64,000 nt of DNA from Mesorhizobium sp. NFR06 (GCF_900115245.1 NZ_FOVT01000003.1:310001-374000), one strand, 5' to 3'; shown: positions 9,611-17,595, counted from the stretch's first letter. Notes: a model not told the origin generated them from the letters alone. Translations and numbers: made by a program.

Positions 9611-10878
9611 TGGGCGACCTCAACGATCCCTTCTCCCCGTTCACGGGGAGAAGGTGCCCCGAAGGGGCGGATGAGGGGCAGCGCCATACTGGGCAAAAGT
9701 CGGCGCCGCCCCTCACCTGCCTGCCGGCATCCTCTCCCCGTCAACGGGGAGAGGAAAGCCTCCCCCGCGCCGCCGCGCCCTTTCTCGGCTTTGCCCGTTT
9801 GCTTCGCGATCACGCCTTCCCCATCGCACCGGAACAGGTGGCCGGCTTCATGCAGGCTGCGACCCTGCTTGGGCCGCGTTCTATGAATGATATCCGCGAG
9901 GCAGCGCTCGCGACGCTGGCACCTTCGCCCGACCGCCGCGCCGAATTCGAAACGCATTTTCGCTTCTTCTTCTACGGCGACGCCAAACCTTCCATGGAAG
10001 GCGATAACGACGACGAAACCCGCGTCAAGGACGATCGCGGCGCGCGCGAGAAAGAGAACCAGATCGCCCGCCAGGAGAAAGGCGGCGAGCTGTCCTCCGC
10101 GCTCGAACAGCTGAGCAGCCGCGATTTCCGGCGCGATCCCGATGGCCTTGGGCTGTTCCGCCGCAGGCTCGCCTCCGCCCTGCCCGCGCGCCGTTCCTTC
10201 CGCACCACCCGCACCCGCTCGCGCGGCACGCTCGACCTGCGCCGCTCGCTCAGCGAAATCGTCAGCGCCGATGGCGACATCCCCTCGCCGCTGCTGCGCC
10301 GCCGGCAGAGCGTATCGCGAAAACTGCTCCTGCTGATCGATGTCTCGGGCTCGATGAAACTGCACACGGCCGACTATCTCAAGCTTGCCCACACCGCCGT
10401 GCAAGGTGCGGATCGCGCGGAAATCTTCACCTTCGGCACGCGGCTCACTCGCATCACCTCGGCACTGCGCATTCGCGACCGCAATCAGGCGCTGGCCCGT
10501 GCGGCAGCCCTGGTCGACGACTGGGACGGCGGCACCCGTATGGGCCCGACATTGCTCGCCTTCCTTTCGGTGCCGCGTTTTTCCGCCTTTGCGCGCGGCG
10601 CCTGCGTCGTCATCCTGTCCGACGGCCTGGAACGCGGCAGCCATGCCGAACTGGAGATCGCGATGCGGCGCCTCAGCGCCCGCGCCTTCCGGCTGTCGCT
10701 GGCGACGCCGCTCGCCGGCGATCCGCGCTTTCAACCAGGGACGGCAGCACTCCGCGCCATCCTGCCCGTGCTCGACGACCTGGTCGACGGCTCGTCGCTG
10801 GAGAGCCTCACCGATTTCATCCTGACGCTCGCCCGTCCCGCTCCGGCGGCGGCAGCCATCTGGAAAAGGGTATCGTGA
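9610..10878 (+). CDS. VWA-domain protein (CoxE-like) with a repeat in its N-terminus
   Basis: A 422-residue partner of the MoxR ATPase. The CoxE-like part starts at about residue 55 (FLGFARLLRDHAFPIAPEQVAGFMQAATLLG). A charged linker follows (DNDDETRVKDDRGAREKENQ), then the VWA domain from about residue 235 with an intact metal-binding motif (LLLIDVSGSMK). The ATG overlaps the moxR stop (TGATG). About 42 residues near the N-terminus come from a palindromic repeat (9630-9754) read in frame, which adds a Pro/Arg-rich leader not expected in the family. Translation might instead begin after the repeat, but no good start was found there. Confidence 0.85.
   Translation: MGDLNDPFSPFTGRRCPEGADEGQRHTGQKSAPPLTCLPASSPRQRGEESLPRAAAPFLGFARLLRDHAFPIAPEQVAGFMQAATLLGPRSMNDIREAALATLAPSPDRRAEFETHFRFFFYGDAKPSMEGDNDDETRVKDDRGAREKENQIARQEKGGELSSALEQLSSRDFRRDPDGLGLFRRRLASALPARRSFRTTRTRSRGTLDLRRSLSEIVSADGDIPSPLLRRRQSVSRKLLLLIDVSGSMKLHTADYLKLAHTAVQGADRAEIFTFGTRLTRITSALRIRDRNQALARAAALVDDWDGGTRMGPTLLAFLSVPRFSAFARGACVVILSDGLERGSHAELEIAMRRLSARAFRLSLATPLAGDPRFQPGTAALRAILPVLDDLVDGSSLESLTDFILTLARPAPAAAAIWKRVS
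9630..9754. repeat. Rhizobial palindromic repeat (RIME-like) inside a coding region
   Basis: The element consists of two small palindromes, CTCCCCGTTCACGGGGAG near 9633-9650 and CTCTCCCCGTCAACGGGGAGAG near 9732-9753 (shown by its arms CTCCCCGT/ACGGGGAG). Between them lie GTGCCCCGAAGGGGCGGATGAGGGG and its loose complement CGCCCCTCACC. The same building blocks recur at 37588-37650 and, reduced, at 11775-11799. Such elements are normally intergenic in rhizobia. This one adds no stop or net shift to the CoxE-like frame. Confidence 0.8.
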
Positions 10879-11765
10879 TGCAGAAAGTCATCGACGCGCA
10901 TTTCCACATCTGGCGCCAGAAGGATCAGCCCTGGCTCGTCGGGCCGATGGTGCCGCGCATCTTCGGCCCTTACGAGCCGATCCGCCGCGACTACCCGATC
11001 ACGGAATTCCTCGAAGACCAGAAAGGCTCCGGCGTCGAGAAGGCCGTCTATGTCCAGACCAACTGGGCCAAGGAGGACTTTGAGAAGGAAGTCGCGTTCC
11101 TGCAAAAGACTGCGGATGAAACCGGCTGGCCGCATGCCATCGTCGGCTATGCCGACATGACGGTCGACGACGTCCGCCCGCAGATCGACCGCTTGATGAA
11201 ATACAAACTGCTGCGCGGCGTGCGCATGCAGTTGCACTGGCATGAAACACCAGCCTTCCGCTTCGCATCCTCGGCCGACCAGGTGATCGACCCAAAGGTG
11301 CGGAAAAACGCGGCGCGGCTGAAGGACTATGGCCTCTCCTTCGACCTGCAGCTCTTTCCCGCGCAGATGAAGGATGGGCTCACGCTGGTCGGCGAAAACC
11401 CTGAAACCAATTTCATCCTCACCCATGCCGGCATGCTGACCGGCATGGAGCCGGAAACAACAAGGGCGTGGAAGGCCGGTCTGCGCACGCTGGCAGTGGC
11501 GCCCAATTTCTACGCCAAGCTCTCAGGCCTCGGCACGTTCGTGCACCGCAACGACCCGGAGCTCATCGCCTATATCATCGACAATGCGATCGAAATCCTC
11601 GGCAGCGACCATCTGATGTTCGGCTCGAACTTCCCGATCGAGAAGCTGTGGACCAGTCATGCTGAATTGATCAAGGCGCACAGGGCGGCGGTGGCAAAGC
11701 ATGGCCCTAAGGCCGAGGCGGATATCTTCTGGAACACGGCGGAGAAGGTTTACCGGCCGGTGTAG
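10878..11765 (+). CDS. Amidohydrolase-family metal-dependent hydrolase
   Basis: Amidohydrolase_2 family TIM-barrel enzyme, 295 residues, of the kind that opens lactones or decarboxylates cyclic acids. The metal-binding start VIDAHFHIW, the strand-end histidine in FILTHAGM, QLHWHETP and the late FGSNFPIEKLW are seen; the last has Asn where many relatives have Asp. The ATG overlaps the CoxE-like stop (TGATG), so it belongs to the same operon. It could act on the product of the molybdenum hydroxylase, for instance by hydrolysing an oxidised ring. Substrate not predictable. Confidence 0.85.
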   Translation: MQKVIDAHFHIWRQKDQPWLVGPMVPRIFGPYEPIRRDYPITEFLEDQKGSGVEKAVYVQTNWAKEDFEKEVAFLQKTADETGWPHAIVGYADMTVDDVRPQIDRLMKYKLLRGVRMQLHWHETPAFRFASSADQVIDPKVRKNAARLKDYGLSFDLQLFPAQMKDGLTLVGENPETNFILTHAGMLTGMEPETTRAWKAGLRTLAVAPNFYAKLSGLGTFVHRNDPELIAYIIDNAIEILGSDHLMFGSNFPIEKLWTSHAELIKAHRAAVAKHGPKAEADIFWNTAEKVYRPV

Positions 11766-11774
11766 CACGACTGC

Positions 11775-11799
11775 CCCTTCTCCCCCTGTGGGAGAAGGG
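11775..11799. terminator. Hairpin between convergent genes; fragment of the palindromic repeat
   Basis: CCCTTCTCCC and GGGAGAAGGG form a 10-bp stem with a short loop between the convergent amidohydrolase and AhpD-like genes. The sequence is one arm pair of the repeat at 9630. It may serve as a bidirectional transcription stop, although it has no T-run. Confidence 0.5.
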
Positions 11800-11811
11800 A
11801 AACCCTGCGCC

Positions 11812-12219
11812 TCACTTCACCTCGAACTGCGGATCGAGCGGAATCTGCATCGCCGTGACCAGGTGATTGGTCTGCCCCGCCAGCCCAATGATCGACACCA
11901 GCTCGCCATGCTGCGCATCGGTCATGCCCTTGGCGCGCGCTGCCGCCGTGTGCGAGTGGACGCAGTAGGAGCAGCCATTGGCGGTCGAGACAGCGATGTA
12001 GATCATCTCCTTGGTCAGCGGATCGATGGCGCTGTCGGCGACCATCACGGCCTTGAGCTGTTCCCACACCCGCTTCAGCGAGACCGGGTCGTTGGCAAGC
12101 CCGCGCCAGAAATTGTTGACGAAGTCGGATTTGCGCGTCGCGCGGATGTCGTCGAACACGGCCTTGACCGCGGGGATCTTTTCGACCTCGGCGTCGCTCA
12201 GCAGTTTTGTGGTGGCCAT
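11812..12219 (-). CDS. Carboxymuconolactone decarboxylase-family (AhpD-like) protein
   Basis: A 135-residue all-helical CMD-family protein with the AhpD-type redox motif CSYCVHSH at about residues 81-88, which marks a peroxidase or alkylhydroperoxidase-like function rather than true PcaC activity. The start at 12219 (MATTKLLSDAEVEK) has AAGGAAA upstream; the longer open frame adds residues with no resemblance to the family. It is convergent with the amidohydrolase gene and has its own promoter region in the long gap beyond 12219. Confidence 0.85.
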   Translation of the reverse strand: MATTKLLSDAEVEKIPAVKAVFDDIRATRKSDFVNNFWRGLANDPVSLKRVWEQLKAVMVADSAIDPLTKEMIYIAVSTANGCSYCVHSHTAAARAKGMTDAQHGELVSIIGLAGQTNHLVTAMQIPLDPQFEVK

Positions 12220-12356
12220 GGCGTTTCCTTTCGTTTGAATCGTTGGTCGAGGTCGTTGAATCAAGCGTTGCGCGCAAACGGCTAACCTATTTGTCTAATT
12301 CAGTTTTTTAGCTCGAGATAACACACTGCCGCGGAGCTTGGCCGAAGCACTTCAGC

Positions 12357-12416
12357 GTCGTCATTCTAGGGCGGAGCAAGGAGCGTAGCGACGCGCGCAG
12401 ACCCGAGGATGACGAA
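12357..12416. repeat. Short palindromic repeat of the Mesorhizobium type
   Basis: The block starts CGTCATTCTAGGGCGGAGC and ends CAGACCCGAGGATGACG; its ends form an imperfect inverted repeat (CGTCAT...ATGACG). Near-identical intergenic elements are common in Mesorhizobium genomes. It lies in the 590-base gap 12220-12811, whose only other recognisable content is the ATPase remnant at 12489. The stretch 12220-12356 shows no gene. Confidence 0.6.
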
Positions 12417-12488
12417 GCACAGGGCGCCTCGGCTAATCTCCATGGTGTTCGACCCAATGGGTACGATCATCCACTCTTTTCCCCGCCC

Positions 12489-12715
12489 CTAATGCACTGC
12501 CGCGTACATGATTTTCTCCTCCGTCGCCTCCGCCGGCGAGAACTCCTCGACGATGCGGCCCTGGCGGCAGACGAGGATGCGATCGGAAAGGTTCATGATC
12601 TCCGGCAGTTAGGACGAGATGACCACGACGGCGAGACCCTCGTCGGCCAGCCGGTTGATGATCTGGTGGATTTCGGCGATGGCGCCGACATCGACGCCGC
12701 GAGACCTGCCAGGCC
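12489..12715 (-). pseudogene. Remnant of a sugar ABC transporter ATPase (RbsA-type C-terminus)
   Basis: Read on the minus strand, the frame gives RGVDVGAIAEIHQIINRLADEGLAVVVISS, then a stop (TAA at 12610-12612 in place of the usual Glu codon). It continues LPEIMNLSDRILVCRQGRIVEEFSPAEATEEKIMYAAVH and ends at TAG. This is the end of the second ATPase domain of ribose-type transporters. Everything upstream, including Walker A, the signature and an intact DEPT Walker B, is missing; RDRPGRSRG stands where DEPTRG would be. It is a decayed 3' fragment with a nonsense mutation and has no visible partner genes. Confidence 0.8.
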
Positions 12716-12811
12716 GATCGCGAGAAAGTGCCAGTCCGGAGCTTATCCAACAAACTTCCGCGCGGGCCGATCGCCTGTTATGGATAGACGCCGGGTAGCC
12801 GAGGAACACGC

Positions 12812-13813
12812 ATGAAGCCCATCTATATCGACTACCTCAATGCTCTCGACATCGAGGCGCTGGCCATGACCGACGCCGAGATCATTGGCGCCGTCGAAGC
12901 CGGGCTCGTCGCGCAGGGCAACGGCCGCACGGTGATCGAGCCGCGTGTCCATCTCGAACCCGACCCGTCCTTCCACGGCCATTTCAATGTGCTGCGTGGC
13001 TATGTGGCGCCGCTCGATGCGGCCGGCGTCAAGATCGTCGGCGACTATGTCGACAATTACATGCACGGCCTGCCATCGGAATTCGGCATCCTCAATCTTT
13101 TCGATCCGCGCACCGGCACGCCGCGCGCCATCCTCGACGCCACCGTCATCACCGACATGCGCACCGGCGCCGTGACCGCAATCGGCGCCAGGCATCTGGC
13201 GAAGAGGTCATCGAAGGTGCTCGGCCATATCGGCGCGCGCGGCACGGCCTATTGGAACGTGCGGTTGCTCGACCACCTGTTCGACTTCGACGAAATCCGC
13301 GTCCATTCTCGCCGGCCGGAAAGCCGCGACGGCTTTGCCGCGAAACTTTCGGCCGATCTCGGCAAGAAAGTCATCGCCGTCGCCGACTGGAAAAGCTGCG
13401 TCGATGGCGCCGATATCGTCGTCGAGGCCTCTCGCCTCAACGAGCCGCAGCCTCTGCTCAAGACTGAATGGATCAAGCCCGGCGCGCTGGTGGTCCCCTA
13501 TGGCACGATGAGCGCCGTGGAGCTGTCGCTGACAGACATCATGTCCAAAATCGTCGTCGACGACTGGGGCCAGTGCAAGGGCGGCAAGTTCGGCTCGCTG
13601 CGCGCCCATGTCGAGACCGGACGTCTGAGCGAGACGACGCTTCATGCCGAGCTCGGCCAGATCGCCGCCGGTCGGAAGGCGGGACGCGAAAGCGACGACG
13701 AGACGATCCTGTTCTGGCATCGCGGCCTCTCGCTTTCCGATATCGCGCTCGGCAAGGCCATGCTCGCCAAAGCCGGCGAAACCGGCATCGGCCAGAGGCT
13801 GCGCTTCGCATGA
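12812..13813 (+). CDS. Ornithine cyclodeaminase-family protein
   Basis: NAD(P)-dependent member of the OCD/mu-crystallin family, 333 residues. These enzymes deaminate ornithine, dehydrogenate opines or reduce cyclic imines. Seen are FNVLRGYV near residue 62, IVGDYVDN, GILNLFDPRTGTPRAILDATVITDMRTGAVTAIGARHLAKR (about 90-132) and the Rossmann entry VLGHIGARGTAYWN. That entry departs from the usual GxGxQA pattern, so the cofactor contact is unusual. It overlaps the lyase homologue by four bases (ATGA), implying a joint function. The substrate is probably an amino acid derivative. Confidence 0.82.
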   Translation: MKPIYIDYLNALDIEALAMTDAEIIGAVEAGLVAQGNGRTVIEPRVHLEPDPSFHGHFNVLRGYVAPLDAAGVKIVGDYVDNYMHGLPSEFGILNLFDPRTGTPRAILDATVITDMRTGAVTAIGARHLAKRSSKVLGHIGARGTAYWNVRLLDHLFDFDEIRVHSRRPESRDGFAAKLSADLGKKVIAVADWKSCVDGADIVVEASRLNEPQPLLKTEWIKPGALVVPYGTMSAVELSLTDIMSKIVVDDWGQCKGGKFGSLRAHVETGRLSETTLHAELGQIAAGRKAGRESDDETILFWHRGLSLSDIALGKAMLAKAGETGIGQRLRFA

Positions 13814-15306
13814 GCCCCCTCGTTCTCACCGGCGCCGGCGTCAGCATCGAGGATGTTGCTGCCGCCGCGCGCAACGCCTGCAAGGTCGAAGTTACGCCCG
13901 CCGTCCTCGAGCGGCTCGCCAAGGCGCGCCAGGTGCTCGACGCCGCCGCGGCCGGCGGCCAGCAGATCTATGGGCTGAACACCGGGCTGGGTGCCAATCT
14001 CGCCACGACAGTCGAAGGCGACGCGAGCGCCTTCCAGCGCCAATCGATCGAAGGCCGCAGCGCCGCCGTCGGCGAGGCTCTGCCCATGCCGACCGTGCGA
14101 GCGGCAATGTTTGCCCGCGCAGCGATGCTCGCTTCTGGCGGGTCGGGCCTGTCGCCGCGCGTGTTCACGGCGCTTGTCGAGGCGCTCAATGCCGGCGTCC
14201 ATCCGGTGATGCCTTCGCTGGGCTCGATCGGCGCCGGCGATCTTCTGCTGATGACGGCGATTGCGCGCGTGCTGATCGGCGAAGGCGAAGCTGAATACCA
14301 GGGCCGCCGCATGCCTGCCGCCAAGGCGCTGATGATGGCGCGGCTCGCGCCCGTCAGCCTCGCGCCGAAGGACGGTCTGTCGCTGATCAACGCCTCGGCG
14401 ATTTCCACCGGGACCGGGGCGCTGGCGCTGGCCGATGCGCTCTCGTCGCTCGAACAACAGCAACAGGCCGGCGCGCTGACGATGGAAGGCATCGGCGCCA
14501 ATCGCACTATCCTCGATCCGCGCCAGCATCAGGCACGCCCAGGCGCCTGCCAGCAGCGGGCGGCAAAGGCGCTGCGCGACATGTTGGCGCGCGATGAGGC
14601 GCCGACGCCGACCACCATCCAGGATCCGCTGTCGATCCGCTGCATGCCCTCGATCCACGGCGCGCTCATCCAGGCGATCGACCATGCCAGGCTTGCCACC
14701 GAGATCGAGCTCAACGCCGCCGCGGACAACCCGCTGGTGCTTGCCGAGGATGCGCTGGTCATGTCGACCGGCAATTTTCACACCGCCTCGCTGGCGCTCG
14801 CCTTCGAAACGCTTGGCCTGGCGATCGCGCAATGCGCGGCGGCATCAGCCGCCCGCTTCGTCCAGCTCAGCGGTTCGACCCGCCATGGCCTGCCGAAATA
14901 CCTGTCGCCGGTCGGCGGCGCCTCCGCCGGCTTCGTCCCGCTGCAGAAGACGGTGATGGCGATCCTGGCCGCGATCCGCCACAAGGCCAATCCGGTGATG
15001 CTCGATTTCCTGCCTGTATCCGAAGGCGTCGAGGATCACGCCACGCAGACGCCGCTCGCCATCGCCAAATGCGCCGAGATGATCGTGCTGTGGCGGCGGG
15101 TGGTCGCGTTCGAGCTGATGGCGGCGGCGCAGGCCGTCGATCTGCGCGAGGGCATAACGCTCGCACCGGCCACCGGCGCAATCCACGCGGCCGTGCGTTC
15201 GCATGTGGCGACACTCAAGGAAGACCGACCGCTCGGCATCGACGCCGAAGCGCTTTACGCCGCCCTCGTCAGCGGAATTTGGCAAGGTCCGCCGGCCACA
15301 GGCTGA
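13810..15306 (+). CDS. Aromatic amino acid lyase-family protein lacking the MIO serine
   Basis: A HutH/PAL-family homologue of 498 residues. It keeps YGLNTGLGAN, the ENGLE-like AADNPLV, STGNFHTASLALAFETLG and EDHATQ. Two active-site parts are altered. The Ala-Ser-Gly triad that cyclises to the MIO electrophile reads GSIGAGDLLLM (one residue short, no serine), and the QDPYSLRC motif is QDPLSIRC, without the catalytic tyrosine. Alignment to GSxGASGDL and to VLIGEGEA beyond it shows a clean one-codon loss, not a frameshift. Classical ammonia-lyase activity is therefore unlikely. It is translationally coupled to the OCD-family gene. Confidence 0.85.
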   Translation: MSPLVLTGAGVSIEDVAAAARNACKVEVTPAVLERLAKARQVLDAAAAGGQQIYGLNTGLGANLATTVEGDASAFQRQSIEGRSAAVGEALPMPTVRAAMFARAAMLASGGSGLSPRVFTALVEALNAGVHPVMPSLGSIGAGDLLLMTAIARVLIGEGEAEYQGRRMPAAKALMMARLAPVSLAPKDGLSLINASAISTGTGALALADALSSLEQQQQAGALTMEGIGANRTILDPRQHQARPGACQQRAAKALRDMLARDEAPTPTTIQDPLSIRCMPSIHGALIQAIDHARLATEIELNAAADNPLVLAEDALVMSTGNFHTASLALAFETLGLAIAQCAAASAARFVQLSGSTRHGLPKYLSPVGGASAGFVPLQKTVMAILAAIRHKANPVMLDFLPVSEGVEDHATQTPLAIAKCAEMIVLWRRVVAFELMAAAQAVDLREGITLAPATGAIHAAVRSHVATLKEDRPLGIDAEALYAALVSGIWQGPPATG

Positions 15307-15324
15307 AGCTTTTCGGCTCTTGGT

Positions 15325-16128
15325 TCAGGACCTTGCGTCTACCTTCTTCATGAAGAGGGCGAGCTCATTCGGGTCCATCCGCACGACATGTCTGTCTTCC
15401 GGATAGGCACCGCTGTTGACGTCGGCGACGTATTCGGAAAAGGCTGCGATGCGCTCAGCCTGCAGCCGGTCGTACTCGGCGGCGAAGTTGCGGTAGACTT
15501 TCGAGTGGCGCGGCATGTGCCCGCGATTGGTGCCGAGAATATCTTCGGCAAACAGATATTGCGCGTCGCAGTCGCTGCCCGCGCCCATCGACAGCATGAT
15601 CAGCGACGTGCGCTCTGAGATGGCCTTCGCCACCTCAATCGGGACGACCTCGATCTCGGCGCCGATGGCGCCGGCGGCTTCCAGTTGCTTGACCGCCTCG
15701 AACACCTGCATGGCCGTATCGGCGGTCTTGCCGACCGCCTTGAAGCCGCCGGTCCAGGTGGCGCGAGACGGAATGAGCCCGACATGGCCGATGACCGGAA
15801 TGGCATCGTCGGCCATGCGCTTGATCGTGGCATAGCCGGCGCTGCAATAGACGGCGTCGGCGCCTGCCTTGTAGAGCCGGAACGACCAGCGCACGAAATC
15901 GTCGGCCGTGCCGATCTCGAAGAAGTTGTCGCCCGGCATGGTGAAGAGGCTGGGCGCGGCGTCACGATATTGCGGATTGAGCACCAGCTCCGGCGGTACC
16001 GAGACGATGTCGATACCGGCCCGCTCGGCGGCCTCGGCCTCTTCCAGCGTCAGCACGCGCAGCATGGTCAATTGCCGCTTGCCCTTCATGGCGCGCAGAT
16101 CAGCAACGGTCGGTCTCTTTCGGCTCAT
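15325..16128 (-). CDS. Ketopantoate hydroxymethyltransferase (PanB)-family protein
   Basis: PEP/pyruvate-barrel enzyme, 267 residues. The family motif GHVGLIPSRATWTGGFKAVGKT (near residue 115) and the metal/acid segment GAEIEVVPIEVAKAI are present. True PanB adds a hydroxymethyl group to 2-oxoisovalerate. Here the gene is the last of a long catabolic operon with no panC or panE beside it, so an aldol or retro-aldol step on a sugar-derived 2-oxo acid is more likely than pantothenate synthesis. It lies 24 bases after the Rieske gene. Confidence 0.78.
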   Translation of the reverse strand: MSRKRPTVADLRAMKGKRQLTMLRVLTLEEAEAAERAGIDIVSVPPELVLNPQYRDAAPSLFTMPGDNFFEIGTADDFVRWSFRLYKAGADAVYCSAGYATIKRMADDAIPVIGHVGLIPSRATWTGGFKAVGKTADTAMQVFEAVKQLEAAGAIGAEIEVVPIEVAKAISERTSLIMLSMGAGSDCDAQYLFAEDILGTNRGHMPRHSKVYRNFAAEYDRLQAERIAAFSEYVADVNSGAYPEDRHVVRMDPNELALFMKKVDARS

Positions 16129-16152
16129 CGATACATCCTTGTCTGTTGGCTT

Positions 16153-16467
16153 TCAGCCGATCTCGACCATCACCTTACCGGCCTCGACCTTGACCGGGTA
16201 GGTCTTGAGATTGACGCAGACCGGCGCGCCCTTCGCCTCGCCCGTCTTGTAGTTGAAGCGGCCGTTGTGCTTAGGGCACTCGATGATGTCGTCCATCACC
16301 AACCCGTCGGCGAGATGCGCCTTTTCATGCGTGCAGAACCCGTCGGTGGCGTAGAATTCGTCGTCCGGCGAGCGGTAGATCGCAAAGCTGCGGCCGCCAT
16401 GGTCGAAGCGGATCACGTCCTCCTCGTCCACGTCGTCCACCGCGCATGCCTCGACCCATTCCGCCAT
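16153..16467 (-). CDS. mocE: MocE-family Rieske [2Fe-2S] ferredoxin
   Basis: A 104-residue soluble Rieske ferredoxin with both ligand pairs, CTHEKAHL (about 45-52) and CPKHNGRF (about 64-71). MocE of Sinorhizobium meliloti is thought to feed electrons to MocD in the O-demethylation of the rhizopine 3-O-methyl-scyllo-inosamine. Here it sits 42 bases after a MocD-like gene, so the same pairing is likely. No reductase gene (MocF) is seen in the window; a general ferredoxin reductase would have to serve. Confidence 0.85.
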   Translation of the reverse strand: MAEWVEACAVDDVDEEDVIRFDHGGRSFAIYRSPDDEFYATDGFCTHEKAHLADGLVMDDIIECPKHNGRFNYKTGEAKGAPVCVNLKTYPVKVEAGKVMVEIG

Positions 16468-16509
16468 CGTCTTCTCCGGCCATTATCTCTCTGGATTGAT
16501 CCGCGATGC

Positions 16510-17595
16510 CTATTCGGCGGCCGCGGCAGTTATGTCCAGCTCGTGGAACTCGCCGCGATAGGGCTTGGCCGTCGGCGGCAATTCGCGCTTGAGATAGTAA
16601 TCCTCGTATTTCAGTTGCCTGAGCAGCACCGGCCAGACCTCGCGATAAGCGTGCCACATCGATGGGTTCGGCTCCGGCAGATCGTGCTTGATCAACTCAT
16701 GCAGCTTCGGCAGCGCGTGGTACGGCACCATCGGGAACATGTGGTGCTCCACATGGTAATTCATGTTCCAGTAGATGAACCGGCTGATCGGATTCATGTA
16801 GACGGTGCGCGTATTGAGCCGGTGGTCGGTGACGTTGTCGGCCAGCCCGATATGCTGCAGCAGGCCGGTCAAGACCATGTGCCAGGTGCCGTAGAGGCGC
16901 GGCAGGCCGATCAGCACCAGCGGTATCCACCACTTGAGCGCGATCGCGACGGCGATCGTCGCGGCATACACAACCATATGCCAGCGCGCCGCGATCACCG
17001 CTTTATGCTGCTCAATCTCCGGGATGTAGCTCTTCTCGTCGTCCGACAATTTGCCAAAAGCCTGGCGCACCAGTGTCGGCAGCGAATAGCGGAAGTCGAG
17101 GATGCCGGTGAAGGCGAGTGCCGCTTTGAGCAGATCCGGCGGCCGCATCACCGCAATCTCGGCGTCGCGGCCGACGATGATGGTGTCGGTGTGATGGCGG
17201 GCATGGCTCCAGCGCCACTGCACCGGATTGCGCATCAGCATGAACGAAGCGATGTGATAGACGACGTCGCTCATCCAGCGCGTGCGGAACGCCGTGCCGT
17301 GGCCGCATTCATGCCAGCGCGAGTCGCTCGACGAACCATAGAGCACGCCATAGACGAACAGGAACGGTACGACCCACCACGTTCCCCAGAACCAGATGAT
17401 GCCGGCGGCCGAGCCCAGGATCGCGGCGATCCAGATGATGGTGTCGCGGATCGCCGGCCCGTCCGAACGCTGCATCAGCACCTTCATGGTCTTGCGCGCC
17501 ACGTCGGTGTGATACCACTCGGCCGACGCGAGCCCGGTCTCGATCGCTCGCCGCGTGCTTTCGCCGACAAGGCTGTAATCGCGCTTTTTTGCCAT
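16510..17595 (-). CDS. Fatty-acid-desaturase-family oxygenase (MocD-like)
   Basis: Membrane-bound di-iron enzyme, 361 residues, with the three histidine boxes HECGH (near 100), HARHH (near 133) and HVEHH (near 280), separated by pairs of membrane segments (IIWIAAILGSAAGIIWFWGTW, VVPFLFVYGVLYG, and later MVVYAATIAVAIAL). Desaturase-family oxygenases hydroxylate or demethylate as well as desaturate, and MocD is the rhizobial example. The start is uncertain: the ATG at 17595 is used, but a GTG at 17601 is better spaced from GGAGG. Confidence 0.83.
   Translation of the reverse strand: MAKKRDYSLVGESTRRAIETGLASAEWYHTDVARKTMKVLMQRSDGPAIRDTIIWIAAILGSAAGIIWFWGTWWVVPFLFVYGVLYGSSSDSRWHECGHGTAFRTRWMSDVVYHIASFMLMRNPVQWRWSHARHHTDTIIVGRDAEIAVMRPPDLLKAALAFTGILDFRYSLPTLVRQAFGKLSDDEKSYIPEIEQHKAVIAARWHMVVYAATIAVAIALKWWIPLVLIGLPRLYGTWHMVLTGLLQHIGLADNVTDHRLNTRTVYMNPISRFIYWNMNYHVEHHMFPMVPYHALPKLHELIKHDLPEPNPSMWHAYREVWPVLLRQLKYEDYYLKRELPPTAKPYRGEFHELDITAAAAE

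Noticed and set aside
9630..9754. CRISPR or inverted terminal repeats of an insertion sequence.
   Set aside because: Only two unequal palindromes, no regular spacers, no transposase; the same blocks recur at other gaps as a known kind of rhizobial repeat.
4996..10878. Annotating the cluster as carbon monoxide dehydrogenase (coxMSLDEG).
   Set aside because: Gene order and accessory genes fit, but the Cys-bearing AYRCSFR loop is absent; the equivalent region reads SSAMRGFGVT, as in other molybdenum hydroxylases.
13810..15306. Naming the gene hutH (histidine ammonia-lyase).
   Set aside because: MIO serine and the QDPY tyrosine are missing and no other hut gene is near.
15325..16128. Naming the gene panB in pantothenate synthesis.
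   Set aside because: Family membership is clear, but the place at the end of a catabolic operon speaks against that role.
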